Assembly (NCBI GenBank): GCA_965661085.1
Contig: CBFIDA010000002.1
Span: 62,001-126,000, forward strand
Reading direction: 5' to 3'
Source of the DNA: CBFIDA01 sp965661085
Lineage (GTDB): Bacteria; Pseudomonadota; Gammaproteobacteria; Comchoanobacterales; Comchoanobacteraceae
Length of the DNA: 64,000 nt
This document shows, one piece after another, positions 7,845 through 16,822 of the stretch. Within the stretch, counting starts at the first letter, position 1. Each line of letters starts with the position of its first letter. Below the pieces are notes generated by a model. The model did not search any database and was not told the DNA's origin. It worked only from the letters and a program-made list of their open reading frames with translations. The position numbers and the translations under genes are program-made.

Positions 7845-9149
7845 TCATTCAGGATTTATTGCAAGTCTGGCCTCAGGGACTTGGCTTCGTCCCCCTCGAT
7901 CTGGCCCCTGGCTCCTCCCCCCCCTCGTCGGTAAAGCAGTATGATTTGATGTGGTTTGCGCTTTTAGGTGCACATCTGAATGGGCAGTCTCTACAAGATG
8001 GGCAATGTGGTCGCCTTCGCTGGGTGCCAGAAAGCGCCATGCAGCGATGCAGCAGGGGGTGACAATCGCGGCCAACAAAATCAATTGGAGTACGATGGCA
8101 TTCCAGTTGGCTGGAATGGTGCTGTTGTAAGCCAATTGAAACCACCATACTGAGTAGCCAAGCGACAGCAGCTCAAAGCTGAGAAAGACAGCGCCAAAAT
8201 AAATGCAAAAGGTTGGTAAAGCGCGCAAAACTGCATTCATGGCAGTTTGGTTGCGATGATAATCGACGTATGCATGAGATGCTGGGGGGTTGTTGGGCAA
8301 ACAGTTCAAGGCATGAATGATCCATTTCAGTGATGTGACGATGATCATGCAGCCAAGCCATAGAGACAGGTTGGTGCCAATGCCAGCGATTGAGGGGATT
8401 GCCACAGCAGTGCCCATGGAGGCCAACCAGAGATTGGCTGTCATCAATGCGACAGCGACCAAGCTTCCCAGCAGCAAAGGTTTGAGCAGCATGCTGTAGA
8501 CCGCATGCCACAAAGATTGTCCAAAAGTCAATGACTGATTGTCAGAATCCTCGTTCAGGTAAGACAGGGCATCGATGGTCAGATCGCTACATTTAGCGTC
8601 TAATCGACTTCCACTCTTCCCAGGGTTCCGAAGCACAGTATTCTGCATGTGCTTCTGTCTGTCCAAATTGCCTTCAAAAAGATAATACAGATTGGTGCAA
8701 ACAAAGGCCAAAACAGTACAACTGGCCAAGGTTGGGGACAGAAAGTGCCAGTACAATACAGAGCTGAAACCAGCGCTGATGGGCGTGGTGACATTCCAGA
8801 TGTAAAGGATCATGGCCCAAAACAGGGCGACCATGGTGGTCAAGAGGAGTGCAATGGTCAGGACTTTGGTATGATCCCAAAATTTTTGCATGCTGAATGA
8901 AATGGCTGTTTCTGCATCATTATCAAAGTACTTTATGGTGTCAATGTTGTGGTCAAAGATCAGTCCAATCACCAAGCCAATGATGGTGCCAACGGCAGCA
9001 CAAAACAGCAGGAAGCTGGCGGATGCCACAGGAAAAATCAAAGTGCCCCATTGCCAGTACCAGTGCGATAAGCCGACAGCGCCCACACCGATCAATGCGC
9101 CCATGATGGACCAGGTCAATACATGATAAATGGATTGATTGATAGCCAT
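7845..9149 (-). CDS. Orphan polytopic membrane protein with repeated C-terminal tail
   Basis: I do not recognise this 434-residue protein. It has roughly eight hydrophobic segments (about residues 10-30, 38-65, 92-117, 130-152, 215-240, 255-275, 310-335 and 352-378), a hydrophilic loop at about 160-205 containing RNPGKSGSRLDAKCSD, and a cytoplasm-like tail. The tail ends with two imperfect copies of RGGRSQxPx, encoded by a GC-rich direct repeat at 7866-7930. No transporter, sensor or enzyme motif is visible. It is monocistronic, divergent from ptsP, with AAGG a few bases before the ATG. Its neighbours are housekeeping genes and give no functional hint. Confidence 0.75.
   Translation of the reverse strand: MAINQSIYHVLTWSIMGALIGVGAVGLSHWYWQWGTLIFPVASASFLLFCAAVGTIIGLVIGLIFDHNIDTIKYFDNDAETAISFSMQKFWDHTKVLTIALLLTTMVALFWAMILYIWNVTTPISAGFSSVLYWHFLSPTLASCTVLAFVCTNLYYLFEGNLDRQKHMQNTVLRNPGKSGSRLDAKCSDLTIDALSYLNEDSDNQSLTFGQSLWHAVYSMLLKPLLLGSLVAVALMTANLWLASMGTAVAIPSIAGIGTNLSLWLGCMIIVTSLKWIIHALNCLPNNPPASHAYVDYHRNQTAMNAVLRALPTFCIYFGAVFLSFELLSLGYSVWWFQLAYNSTIPANWNAIVLQLILLAAIVTPCCIAAWRFLAPSEGDHIAHLVETAHSDVHLKAQTTSNHTALPTRGGRSQGPDRGGRSQVPEARLAINPE
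7866..7930. repeat. Two imperfect tandem copies of a ~31-34-bp GC-rich unit
   Basis: Both units begin TCTGGCC (7866 and 7900) and end in a C-rich run followed by CTCG. They lie at the 3' end of the membrane-protein gene and encode its RGGRSQ tail repeat. Confidence 0.5.
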
Positions 9150-9319
9150 ATGAAAACCTTATCGTCTGAATTCCCGTCATTTTGCCACGATCATGGTCTG
9201 GGTTCAAGCCTGTCGGTGTGACGTTGTTATGGGTGCATCAAAAACGTGGGGCAATTGTGTCAAAGGTTGTGGCTGTGGTAGTCTGTGCATGGGACATATC
9301 GATTCTGTTGGAGCAGGGC

Positions 9320-11617
9320 ATGTCATATCTTTCAGTGATTAATCAGCTTGAAAACATTGGCGACCCAACGGCATTTTTTGAGCAGTTGGGCGCCGCCATC
9401 ACAAAAGGCCATCATGCCGATTATGCTGAAGTGATTTGGGTGGACGCACCGCGTCAGCACTGTGTGACCATTGCTTCCAACCTCATACGGTATCATGGCA
9501 AACCTGCAGCCACACTGACATGGTCTTTGGACGATGGTTTGTACAGTTTGGTGTATCAACGCAAAGAGGCATGTCTGTTCACACATTTGTCTGCTGATCC
9601 GCGGCTACAATCATTGACACACCATGTCCCCGACGCCATTGAGCATGCTGTCATCATGCCCATCATGTATCGTCATAAGATGCGTGGCATGTTGGCGTGT
9701 TATCGTGAGCACAAGTCTTTTGATGGTGAAGATGTTGCCATGCTGATGACGTTTGGTGTCAAAATCACAGGTGCGTTTTATCGGCGGTTGAGCCGACTGC
9801 AAGAAGAGTTGGTCATGGGGCATGCGCCTGCAATGCATGAACAAACCATGACAGGAACACCGTGTGCACCAGGTGTGGCCATGGGCAAAGTGGTGGTGGT
9901 CTCGCCACCCGCTGATTTGGATGCCGTGGTGATCCAGCCAGCGGAAGATGTGTCTGCAGAAGTGGCGGCATTGACCGAAGCAGTTGCGCAGGTGAAACAA
10001 GACATCAATCATTTGAGTGCGGTGTTGTCCAAAACCTTGCCCAATACAGAAACCGATATTTTTTCAGCCTATTGTCATATGATTGATCGTCATGGCTTGG
10101 TCAGAGATGTCACAGCCTGTGTGCATGCAGAGGGGTGCACCGCTTCGGGTGCTTTAAAAATGGTGATCGACGGCTACATGCAAACCTTTGAAAAAATGGA
10201 TGATCCCTATCTGCGTGCACGCATGATTGATGTCAAAGACATTGGGCGGCGTATTCTTTCTTATCTTTATTCAGCAGGACGCCATACCAAAAAGTTTCCC
10301 AAACGCACGATTTTGGCCGGTTACGATTTGGCGCCCATGGCGATTGCGGAGGTGCCAGAAGGCCAGTTGGTGGGTGTGTTTTGTGCACGTGGTTCAAGGC
10401 ATTCTCATGCCAGCATTTTGGCGCGGGCCATCGGTGTGCCGACCGTGGTTGGCATTCAGGATTTGGTGCTGCAGGGGTTGGAAGGCAATGTGGTGCTGTT
10501 GGATGGTTACACCGGCCAACTGGTGCTGCACCCCTCAGAACAAAGGCGGCGTGATTTTACCAAATTGATTGCACAAGAGGTTGCCAGTGAACACCAGTAT
10601 GAAGACTGTCGAGGGGTGCCGGCCGCCACCAAAGATGGTGTCCGCATTGCACTGCATGTCAATGTGGGTCTTGGCACAGACATTCACGGTGCGCTCAAAG
10701 TTGGGGCCGACGGCATTGGACTTTTTCGGACAGAAATCCCTTTCATGATGCGACCACATCTGCCTTCTGAAACCGAACAATGCTCGATTTACAGACAAAT
10801 TTTAAAAGCTTTTGCCCCCAAGCCTGTTGTACTCAGAACCATAGATGTAGGGGGCGACAAACATTTGCCGTATTGGCACGTTGAAGAAACCAATCCTTAT
10901 TTGGGATGGCGAGGTGTTCGGTTGTGTTTGGATCAAGAGCATGTTTTACGCATGCAGCTTCGCGCGATGCTGCTTGCCAGTGAGGCGTTGGGGCCGGCCA
11001 ACATCATGATTCCGATGATCAGTGATCTCAGTGAGATCAAAGCCATACACCACATCATTGAAGCCATACATCAGTCTTTGTTGCAGGCAGGCCACCCCAT
11101 CATGAAACCCAAATTGGGCATGATGATTGAGGTGCCGTCTGTGATTTGCCTGTTGCCCAAATTGGCACAGCATGTTGATTTTTTCTCTGTAGGCACCAAT
11201 GATTTGACCCAATATTTGTTGGCCGTTGATCGCAACAATCATCGTGTGGCACATTTGTATGATTATTGGCATCCTGCTGTACTGCATGCATTGATGACCA
11301 TTGTCGACACATGTCGTGTGCTGCAGAAGCCTGTCAGCGTTTGTGGTGAAATGGCGGGTGATCCGATGCTGGCTTTGCTTTTGGTGGCCATGGGGTATCA
11401 GCAGCTCAGCATGAGCCCTAAAAGTTTGCCCAAAATGCGATGGGTGCTTCGACATTTCACGCTGGCAAAAACAAAAAGTTTGCTTGATGCGGTCATGCAG
11501 CATGCATGCCAGAAAGATGCGCAAGCGGTTGTTAAAAATGCTTTACGTGAGGCAGGTCTCGCACGATTGATTGGTGAGCATGCGCATCAACCTGTGGCCA
11601 TGATGTCTGAGTTGTGA
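9320..11617 (+). CDS. ptsP: Phosphoenolpyruvate-protein phosphotransferase PtsP (EI-Ntr)
   Basis: Enzyme I of the nitrogen PTS: it autophosphorylates from PEP and passes phosphate to NPr, a regulatory rather than sugar-transport chain. The 765-residue product starts with a GAF domain (residues about 5-165), then the PEP-utiliser N-domain, the swivelling phosphohistidine loop GSRHSHASILARA (family GGxxSHxAILAR), and the TIM-barrel PEP-binding domain with IGLFRTE, EVPSVI, VGTNDLTQYLLAVDRNN and the catalytic cysteine in VCGEMAGDP. Start 9320 is chosen for the GGAGCAGGG site and family length (748 in E. coli). No NPr or EIIA-Ntr gene lies in the window. rppH, the usual upstream neighbour, is absent. 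Confidence 0.93.
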   Translation: MSYLSVINQLENIGDPTAFFEQLGAAITKGHHADYAEVIWVDAPRQHCVTIASNLIRYHGKPAATLTWSLDDGLYSLVYQRKEACLFTHLSADPRLQSLTHHVPDAIEHAVIMPIMYRHKMRGMLACYREHKSFDGEDVAMLMTFGVKITGAFYRRLSRLQEELVMGHAPAMHEQTMTGTPCAPGVAMGKVVVVSPPADLDAVVIQPAEDVSAEVAALTEAVAQVKQDINHLSAVLSKTLPNTETDIFSAYCHMIDRHGLVRDVTACVHAEGCTASGALKMVIDGYMQTFEKMDDPYLRARMIDVKDIGRRILSYLYSAGRHTKKFPKRTILAGYDLAPMAIAEVPEGQLVGVFCARGSRHSHASILARAIGVPTVVGIQDLVLQGLEGNVVLLDGYTGQLVLHPSEQRRRDFTKLIAQEVASEHQYEDCRGVPAATKDGVRIALHVNVGLGTDIHGALKVGADGIGLFRTEIPFMMRPHLPSETEQCSIYRQILKAFAPKPVVLRTIDVGGDKHLPYWHVEETNPYLGWRGVRLCLDQEHVLRMQLRAMLLASEALGPANIMIPMISDLSEIKAIHHIIEAIHQSLLQAGHPIMKPKLGMMIEVPSVICLLPKLAQHVDFFSVGTNDLTQYLLAVDRNNHRVAHLYDYWHPAVLHALMTIVDTCRVLQKPVSVCGEMAGDPMLALLLVAMGYQQLSMSPKSLPKMRWVLRHFTLAKTKSLLDAVMQHACQKDAQAVVKNALREAGLARLIGEHAHQPVAMMSEL

Positions 11618-12208
11618 TGATGTGATGGATGAGTCGCCATCAGGGATCGTGTGACGGGTGTTGAGGATTGTGTTGAATTTCTCTGGGTCCTGGCAAACGT
11701 CAGCGTCACGCACACCATGCAAGTTGGCACGTGCTTTGTTTGCAAGGCATCAGGCAATGGCTGCAAGACCTGATTGTGGTCACCCTGCCGGGCTTGATGG
11801 TGATGTTGAGTGGTGTTTGATCTGCTGGAGTGAGGCGATGTCACAAACATGGTTGCATGTTGCGCGCAATGCACATTTTTGCCCCAGCTTATTTTTGGGG
11901 GAGGCATACGGCCATCCTTTGATGCATGGACTGAGACGTCAACACATCAAGGCGATGAGATGAAACAAGGTTCTATGGGGGTGGTCTGCCATTGTCAATT
12001 CTTGGTGCTCAAGTGCATAAAATCTGCCCCAAAATGCGGGCTGATCATGTGAAGTCTGTATGGTTTCTGTGTTGGGTTCAACCAAATGCTCAAAGGTTTC
12101 ATGTGCGTGATGCATGTGCCATGGCACAGTCCTGGTCGCAGCAGGGGGAATTGTTGTAAAAAAAACCATGATCTGGCATCATAAGTTATAAAGAATCAGG
12201 ATTGCATC
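11618..12208. other. 591-bp stretch without a recognisable gene
   Basis: Both strands carry overlapping frames of about 100 codons (+ 11658-11963, - 11587-11907), but neither has a ribosome site or recognisable motif, and every frame across the whole stretch is broken by stops. In gammaproteobacteria ptsP and lgt are usually adjacent, so this may be a decayed gene between them. I could not identify it. Confidence 0.4.
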
Positions 12209-13018
12209 ATGTTGTTCCCTCACATCGATCCCGTTGCCATCAAAATCGGGCCTTTGGCCATACGTTGGTATGGGCTGGCCTATGTGGTCGGATTTTTGTG
12301 GGTGCAATGGTTGGGCAAGCGTCGCCTCATGCATGCTGAACAGACGCCTGGCATGATGCAGGCCAAGCACTTCGAAGATTTGATGTTCTGGTGCATGATC
12401 GGGGTTTTGTTAGGTGGGCGCGTGGGTTACATGATGTTTTACCAAACCACAGCATTGTGGCAAGCGCCATTCGAAATTTTTTACATATGGCACGGTGGCA
12501 TGTCGTTTCATGGTGGTTTGATTGGCGTGTTGTGTGCAATTCATCTGTTTGCCAAGAAGCATCAACTGCACCGTTTGCGGTTGCTTGATTTTTTGGCACC
12601 CATGGTCCCAATTGGCTTGGGTCTGGGGCGTTTGGCCAACTTCATCAATGGTGAATTGTGGGGCCGGCCAACGCATGGCCATTGGGGCATGATATTTCCA
12701 TGGGTGGACCAACAGCTTCGCCACCCCTCTCAGCTTTACGAATGTGCCCTCGAAGGTGTGCTGCTGTTTTTTGTGCTGCGCTGGTTGCAGCGTTTTGACT
12801 GCAGTCACACTCCTGGTTTCATGACCGGGAGCTTTGCCATGCTTTATGGTTTGTTTCGATTTTTGGTTGAATTTTATCGACAACCCGATGCGCAACTCGG
12901 TTTGTTCTTTGGTCATCTGTGGTCCATGGGGCAACTGTTGTCTCTGCCCATGATGGGTTTTGGGGTATGGCTGGTGTACATTGGACAGCAGCACAAATGT
13001 AAGGAGTCATCGCAATGA
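12209..13018 (+). CDS. lgt: Prolipoprotein diacylglyceryl transferase Lgt
   Basis: Transfers diacylglycerol from phosphatidylglycerol to the lipobox cysteine of prolipoproteins at the inner membrane; clients here include BamD. The 269-residue polytopic protein shows IRWYGLAYVVGF near the N-terminus, GGRVGYMMFY, the essential-histidine motif WHGGMSFHGGLIGV, the Lgt signature GRLANFINGELWGRP and RHPSQLYE. Length is normal (about 260-290). Its stop overlaps the start of the YjeT-like gene by 4 bp (ATGA). The usual downstream thyA is missing and has been replaced by yjeT-purA. Confidence 0.95.
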   Translation: MLFPHIDPVAIKIGPLAIRWYGLAYVVGFLWVQWLGKRRLMHAEQTPGMMQAKHFEDLMFWCMIGVLLGGRVGYMMFYQTTALWQAPFEIFYIWHGGMSFHGGLIGVLCAIHLFAKKHQLHRLRLLDFLAPMVPIGLGLGRLANFINGELWGRPTHGHWGMIFPWVDQQLRHPSQLYECALEGVLLFFVLRWLQRFDCSHTPGFMTGSFAMLYGLFRFLVEFYRQPDAQLGLFFGHLWSMGQLLSLPMMGFGVWLVYIGQQHKCKESSQ

Positions 13019-13221
13019 CGGCACAATGGTGGGAATGGCTGGTCTCAGCCATCGCTTTGGTTTTTGTGATTGAAGGCATCATGCCTTTTGTGACGCCAGA
13101 GCAATGGCGTCATCTGCTGCGTATGCTGACTGAAAAACCAGTCACTCAGATTCGAGCGATGGGCATGACGATGATGTTGTTGGGACTTTTGATCTTGTTT
13201 GTGGTGCATCATTTACTATGA
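13015..13221 (+). CDS. yjeT: YjeT-like DUF2065 small membrane protein
   Basis: A 68-residue protein with two hydrophobic helices (about residues 8-28 and 47-66) joined by a basic loop, matching DUF2065 (E. coli YjeT) in size, in the FVIEGIMPFVTPEQWR segment and in its position immediately upstream of purA. Function is unknown in the family; its frequent linkage to hflKC-purA suggests a membrane role. Its start overlaps the lgt stop, so it is probably translated with lgt. Confidence 0.8.
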   Translation: MTAQWWEWLVSAIALVFVIEGIMPFVTPEQWRHLLRMLTEKPVTQIRAMGMTMMLLGLLILFVVHHLL

Positions 13222-13233
13222 AGCAGACTGGCC

Positions 13234-13263
13234 TTGGCATGCACTGAGGAAATGGTGTAGAAT
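13234..13263 (+). promoter_or_regulatory. Predicted promoter for purA
   Basis: TTGGCA (13234-13239), an 18-bp spacer and TAGAAT (13258-13263), 25 bp before the purA start at 13289 and just after the yjeT stop. Confidence 0.5.
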
Positions 13264-13288
13264 GGGGCTCTTTTATGAGGGTGATGCA

Positions 13289-14620
13289 ATGCAGGCAAAA
13301 TCAGTGGTGGTGCTCGGTTCACAATGGGGCGATGAGGGTAAGGGCAAACTTGTCGATGCATTGACACCACGCGCAGCCGCTGTGGTACGCTTTCAAGGTG
13401 GCCACAATGCGGGGCACACGTTGATTGTTGAGGGACAAAAAATTGTTTTGCATTTATTGCCATCGGGCATTTTGCATGATGGCGTGACGTCGGTCCTTGG
13501 CAATGGCATGGTGATCTCTCCTCAAGCTTTGGTTGAAGAAATCGAAAAAGTTGAGCGCTTGGGTGTGCCGGTCAAAACACGATTGGCCATCAGTCATGCT
13601 GCACCCTTGTTGCTGCCTTACCATGTTGCACTTGATGAAGCACGTGAGCAGCAACTTGCGGGCAAAGCCATTGGCACAACGAAGCGTGGCATCGGTCCAG
13701 CATACGAAGACAAAATTGCCAGAAGAGCGTTGCGGATGTCTGACCTGAATGACCCCAAGCGATTGCAAGAAAAGCTTGAGGGTATTGCGGCCTACCACAA
13801 TTTCATGTTGGCCTCTTATTACAATGCGCCCACCATCGATCCGAAGATCGTGTTGGCCGATTTGTTGGCACAGGCAGAAAGCATCAAGCCGTTGATCACA
13901 GATACGTCGGCCATGCTCAATGCATTGCGTGCCCAAGGTCGTTCCATCTTGTTTGAAGGTGCTCAAGGTGCTGCGCTCGATGTCGATCATGGCACTTATC
14001 CTTATGTCACCTCTTCGAATACCACAGCGGGTGCAGCAGCTTCTGGCAGTGGTGTTGGGCCTTTGGCCATTGATGAGGTTTTGGGGGTCACCAAGGTCTA
14101 CACCACCCGCGTTGGTGCAGGCCCATTTCCCACGGAGTTGCACGATGAAGTTGGGCGTCATCTTGCCGAGGTGGGTCAAGAGAAGGGCGCCACGACAGGT
14201 CGGCCACGTCGATGTGGCTGGTTTGACGCAGTGGCGATGCGGCGCAGTATTCAGGTCAACAGCATCACAGGCCTGTGTTTGACAAAACTGGATGTGTTGG
14301 ATGGTCTGCCCACATTGCGTATTTGTACAGGATATCGCTTGGGTGATGAGGTGTTGTCTCTTCCCCCCGTGGATGAGCAACGTTTGTCAGAATGTGTGCC
14401 CATTTATGAAGAAGTGATGGGATGGCAGGCTTCGACGCAGGCATGTGTCGATGTGTCGGCACTGCCAGAAGCTGCCCGAGATTATTTGGACCGTTTGGCT
14501 GAAATTTTGGGCATTCCAGTTGTCATGGTCTCAACAGGCCCAGATCGCAAAGCTTTGATGCACCTTGTGGATGTGCTGCCTGCAGCGCAAGAAGTCAACG
14601 ATGCATTGACACAGCAGTGA
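13289..14620 (+). CDS. purA: Adenylosuccinate synthetase
   Basis: Catalyses the GTP-dependent joining of IMP and aspartate, the first committed step to AMP. The 443-residue product opens with the family GTP-binding motif GSQWGDEGKGK at residues 10-20, followed by FQGGHNAGHT, the IMP-binding TTKRGIGPAYEDK, and the C-terminal GRPRRCGWFDAV and STGPDRKALM segments. The start at 13289 is preceded by GAGGG and fits the family length (about 430); the longer frame back to 13199 overlaps yjeT and is not family sequence. It has a plausible promoter of its own. Confidence 0.96.
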   Translation: MQAKSVVVLGSQWGDEGKGKLVDALTPRAAAVVRFQGGHNAGHTLIVEGQKIVLHLLPSGILHDGVTSVLGNGMVISPQALVEEIEKVERLGVPVKTRLAISHAAPLLLPYHVALDEAREQQLAGKAIGTTKRGIGPAYEDKIARRALRMSDLNDPKRLQEKLEGIAAYHNFMLASYYNAPTIDPKIVLADLLAQAESIKPLITDTSAMLNALRAQGRSILFEGAQGAALDVDHGTYPYVTSSNTTAGAAASGSGVGPLAIDEVLGVTKVYTTRVGAGPFPTELHDEVGRHLAEVGQEKGATTGRPRRCGWFDAVAMRRSIQVNSITGLCLTKLDVLDGLPTLRICTGYRLGDEVLSLPPVDEQRLSECVPIYEEVMGWQASTQACVDVSALPEAARDYLDRLAEILGIPVVMVSTGPDRKALMHLVDVLPAAQEVNDALTQQ

Positions 14621-14635
14621 TCCTGATTTTTGGTT

Positions 14636-15892
14636 TTAAGTCAGCGGCCAGATCAGCATGCTGGCGAACAATGCCACAAACATGATGCACAGCATCGCTA
14701 GTGTCCGACTCACAGGTGCCTTGCGATGACACTTTTCTAGCGTTTCTGCGATCAACCCAGCGCCCACGCCCATGGCAATCGACATGGTTGCAGGTAGGGT
14801 CAGTATGATGACCCAGGCAGCCGTCATTTTGCTGGGATTTTTCCAAGGCAGATGACGACCACTTGCCATCATGTGGCAGGCAATGAAAGACAAGGTGGCA
14901 GCAATGGCCCATTGTGGCACCCATGTCAACAATGGTTGTAATGCCATACAGCACATGAATCCGATCCCGGTGCTGACGCTGGTCAGCCATGTTCGGCCAC
15001 CGGCCATGACGCCGGCAGCACTTTCAAGATAAATGCTGATGGGGGCATTGGCACACAGGCTGGATGCGGCCGAGGAGAGACCCAGCGTGGTGACGACACG
15101 TGTGGCGGTGTCTCGATCTGCCGCAATGGTGGGGTGTTGATCAAGCAATGCGTGCATTGTGGCAATCGTGTCCATCAAACACACCAAGATGAGCGTGACA
15201 AGTGCCATCAGAGATTTGAGATGAAACAGGCCGTGCCAAGAAGGTTTGAGCCAATGCCAAGTTGTGATGCTTTGGCTGAGGGCCAATGGCTGCAGTGTTT
15301 CAGAGAAAAAAAGATGTTCGCCACATGCCATCATGATCAAACCGAGTAAAATGTAGCCTGGAACGCCCGTCCTTTTGAGCCCAATGAATACACACAAGGT
15401 GATGGCCCAGCCCAACTCGGCATGTGAAAAACTTGGCAGATGATGCACAAAGACCATCTTCAAAGAAATCAAGAAAAAGAAACAACCAATGCCAACACTG
15501 GTGGCTGTCAGCATCGTTTGTGACAATGCAGATTCAATGTGCTTGACCACCCCCATGCGCGCCAAACCACTCAGTGCCAAGCCAGCAATGAGCACCATGG
15601 CCATTGTTTGTGACAGATCATAGTGCAGATGCCCCACCAATTCGGTTGTGACGTAGGTGGTCAAGGCCAAGCCGGGTCCAGCCATGATGGGACGTTTGCT
15701 GTAGAGACCCACACAGCATGTGGTCAGACCGATGATCAGGCACGTTGTGACGAAGCTTGTGCTGGGGGGGATGCCGATGGTTTGAAGCATCATGGGGATG
15801 GTCATGGTGATATAGATGGACGACAGCAGTGTTGTCATGCCTGCGATGATTTCGCGTTTGATGGGCGTGGTGTTCATGGTTGCATGGTCCAT
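14636..15892 (-). CDS. NCS2 family purine permease (AzgA-like)
   Basis: A 418-residue inner-membrane transporter of the nucleobase-cation symporter-2 AzgA branch, predicted to import adenine, guanine or hypoxanthine. Family landmarks are REIIAGMTTLLSSIYI at the N-terminus, the glycine-rich MAGPGLALTTY in TM3 (family APGMGLNA), LVCLMDTIATMHAL in TM8 (family DTxGT), and the TM10 segment APISIYLESAAGVMAGGRT, which is very close to the family TSYIESAAGIAAGGRTG. Its start lies only 4 bp beyond the CCA end of tRNA-Arg on the same strand, with ATG 15877 as an alternative start. It converges with purA (15 bp apart). Substrate is inferred from the family. Confidence 0.85.
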   Translation of the reverse strand: MDHATMNTTPIKREIIAGMTTLLSSIYITMTIPMMLQTIGIPPSTSFVTTCLIIGLTTCCVGLYSKRPIMAGPGLALTTYVTTELVGHLHYDLSQTMAMVLIAGLALSGLARMGVVKHIESALSQTMLTATSVGIGCFFFLISLKMVFVHHLPSFSHAELGWAITLCVFIGLKRTGVPGYILLGLIMMACGEHLFFSETLQPLALSQSITTWHWLKPSWHGLFHLKSLMALVTLILVCLMDTIATMHALLDQHPTIAADRDTATRVVTTLGLSSAASSLCANAPISIYLESAAGVMAGGRTWLTSVSTGIGFMCCMALQPLLTWVPQWAIAATLSFIACHMMASGRHLPWKNPSKMTAAWVIILTLPATMSIAMGVGAGLIAETLEKCHRKAPVSRTLAMLCIMFVALFASMLIWPLT

Positions 15893-15896
15893 ATGT

Positions 15897-15974
15897 TGGT
15901 ACCCCGGGCCCGATTCGAACGGGCAACCTATCCCTTAGGAGGGGATTGCTCTATCCAGTTGAAGCTACCGGGGC
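15897..15974 (-). tRNA. tRNA-Arg (anticodon CCT)
   Basis: The minus strand folds as a cloverleaf: acceptor GCCCCGG paired with CCGGGGT, D arm GCTTCAACTGGATAGAGC, anticodon stem ATCCC/GGGAT around the loop CTCCTAA (anticodon CCT, reading AGG), T arm GCCCG-TTCGAAT-CGGGC, and an encoded ACCA 3' end. The D loop is a base longer than the commonest arginine tRNA form. Confidence 0.95.
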
Positions 15975-15983
15975 ATGACATCG

Positions 15984-16011
15984 ATGTTAAACCATCTTGA
16001 TCAATTCGCAA
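15984..16011 (-). promoter_or_regulatory. Possible promoter for tRNA-Arg and the purine permease
   Basis: On the minus strand TTGCGA (16011-16006), a 16-bp spacer and TAACAT (15989-15984), about 10 bp before the tRNA 5' end. Confidence 0.4.
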
Positions 16012-16045
16012 AATGTTAATCGGTCATCGAAGGTTGTGGCATGCA

Positions 16046-16822
16046 TCAAAAATCGATCAGTTTGCCATCGGTCACAATGTGTTGTGCGCCATCATTGCTG
16101 CGAATCTTCAATGCACCTTGATCTTGAATGCCCTCCGCAATGCCTGTGATCCTACCTTGTGATCGTTCAAGCGTCACGGTTCGACCATGCAGCATGTCAT
16201 GGGGATGAAAAGCATTGGGCAATTCAGCTGCATCAATGTGTGTTGCCAAACCTGGCAGCAATGTGGCAAGTGTGGTAATCAAGATGTCCAAGCGTTTTGG
16301 CATATTGGGCCATGCCGATTGCAGGTCGGTCATCCCGCTGAGTGTTGACAGTGTGGGATGGGCATACAAGGTCAACCCAATGCCTATGGTGATGCGTTGT
16401 TGGGGGCCTTGTGTGGTGGTTTCAACCAAGATGCCACCAAACTTTTTGCCTTGTATGTAAAGATCGTTTGGCCATTTCACTTGTAACATTGTGGGTGCAC
16501 GCAGCGTCTTCAGTGCTTGGATGATCATGATGCCCATGGCGATGGGTAGGATGCCAGTTTGCACTGAATGCGATGGCTGGTATTGCAGTGCAAGCCAGAT
16601 GCCACATTGGGCAGGTGAGTGCCAAGTGTTGCCTTTTTGGCCACGGCCGTGCGTTTGTGACTCGGTCAAACAAAGATGTATGCCTGGTGTGTTCGGCGTG
16701 GCCATGTCCATGACAGAGCAGCATTGCTCAACCACCGTGCAGCTGCCAAGATGTTGTCGAACATCCTCGGACAAGTGCGATAGAATCTCTTGTGGATTCC
16801 AAGGGGTAGCATGTGCGGTCAT
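16046..16822 (-). CDS. birA: Biotin-protein ligase (monofunctional BirA)
   Basis: Activates biotin with ATP and attaches it to the carrier lysine of biotin-dependent carboxylases. The 258-residue product contains the biotinyl-AMP loop SQTHGRGQKGNTW (family GRGRxGRxW), the catalytic lysine motif VKWPNDLYI, KKFGGILVE, and a C-terminal SH3-like domain ending at GKLIDF. It lacks the N-terminal winged helix-turn-helix of E. coli BirA, so it is probably only an enzyme and not the bio repressor. Its ATG overlaps the stop of the upstream amino-acid permease by one base (TGATG), indicating coupled translation. Confidence 0.92.
   Translation of the reverse strand: MTAHATPWNPQEILSHLSEDVRQHLGSCTVVEQCCSVMDMATPNTPGIHLCLTESQTHGRGQKGNTWHSPAQCGIWLALQYQPSHSVQTGILPIAMGIMIIQALKTLRAPTMLQVKWPNDLYIQGKKFGGILVETTTQGPQQRITIGIGLTLYAHPTLSTLSGMTDLQSAWPNMPKRLDILITTLATLLPGLATHIDAAELPNAFHPHDMLHGRTVTLERSQGRITGIAEGIQDQGALKIRSNDGAQHIVTDGKLIDF

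Noticed and set aside
10946..11524. 192-codon - frame opposite ptsP
   Set aside because: Antisense shadow of the PEP-binding domain of ptsP.
13454..14380. 308-codon - frame opposite purA
   Set aside because: Entirely antisense to a clear purA; His/Cys/Arg-rich shadow composition.
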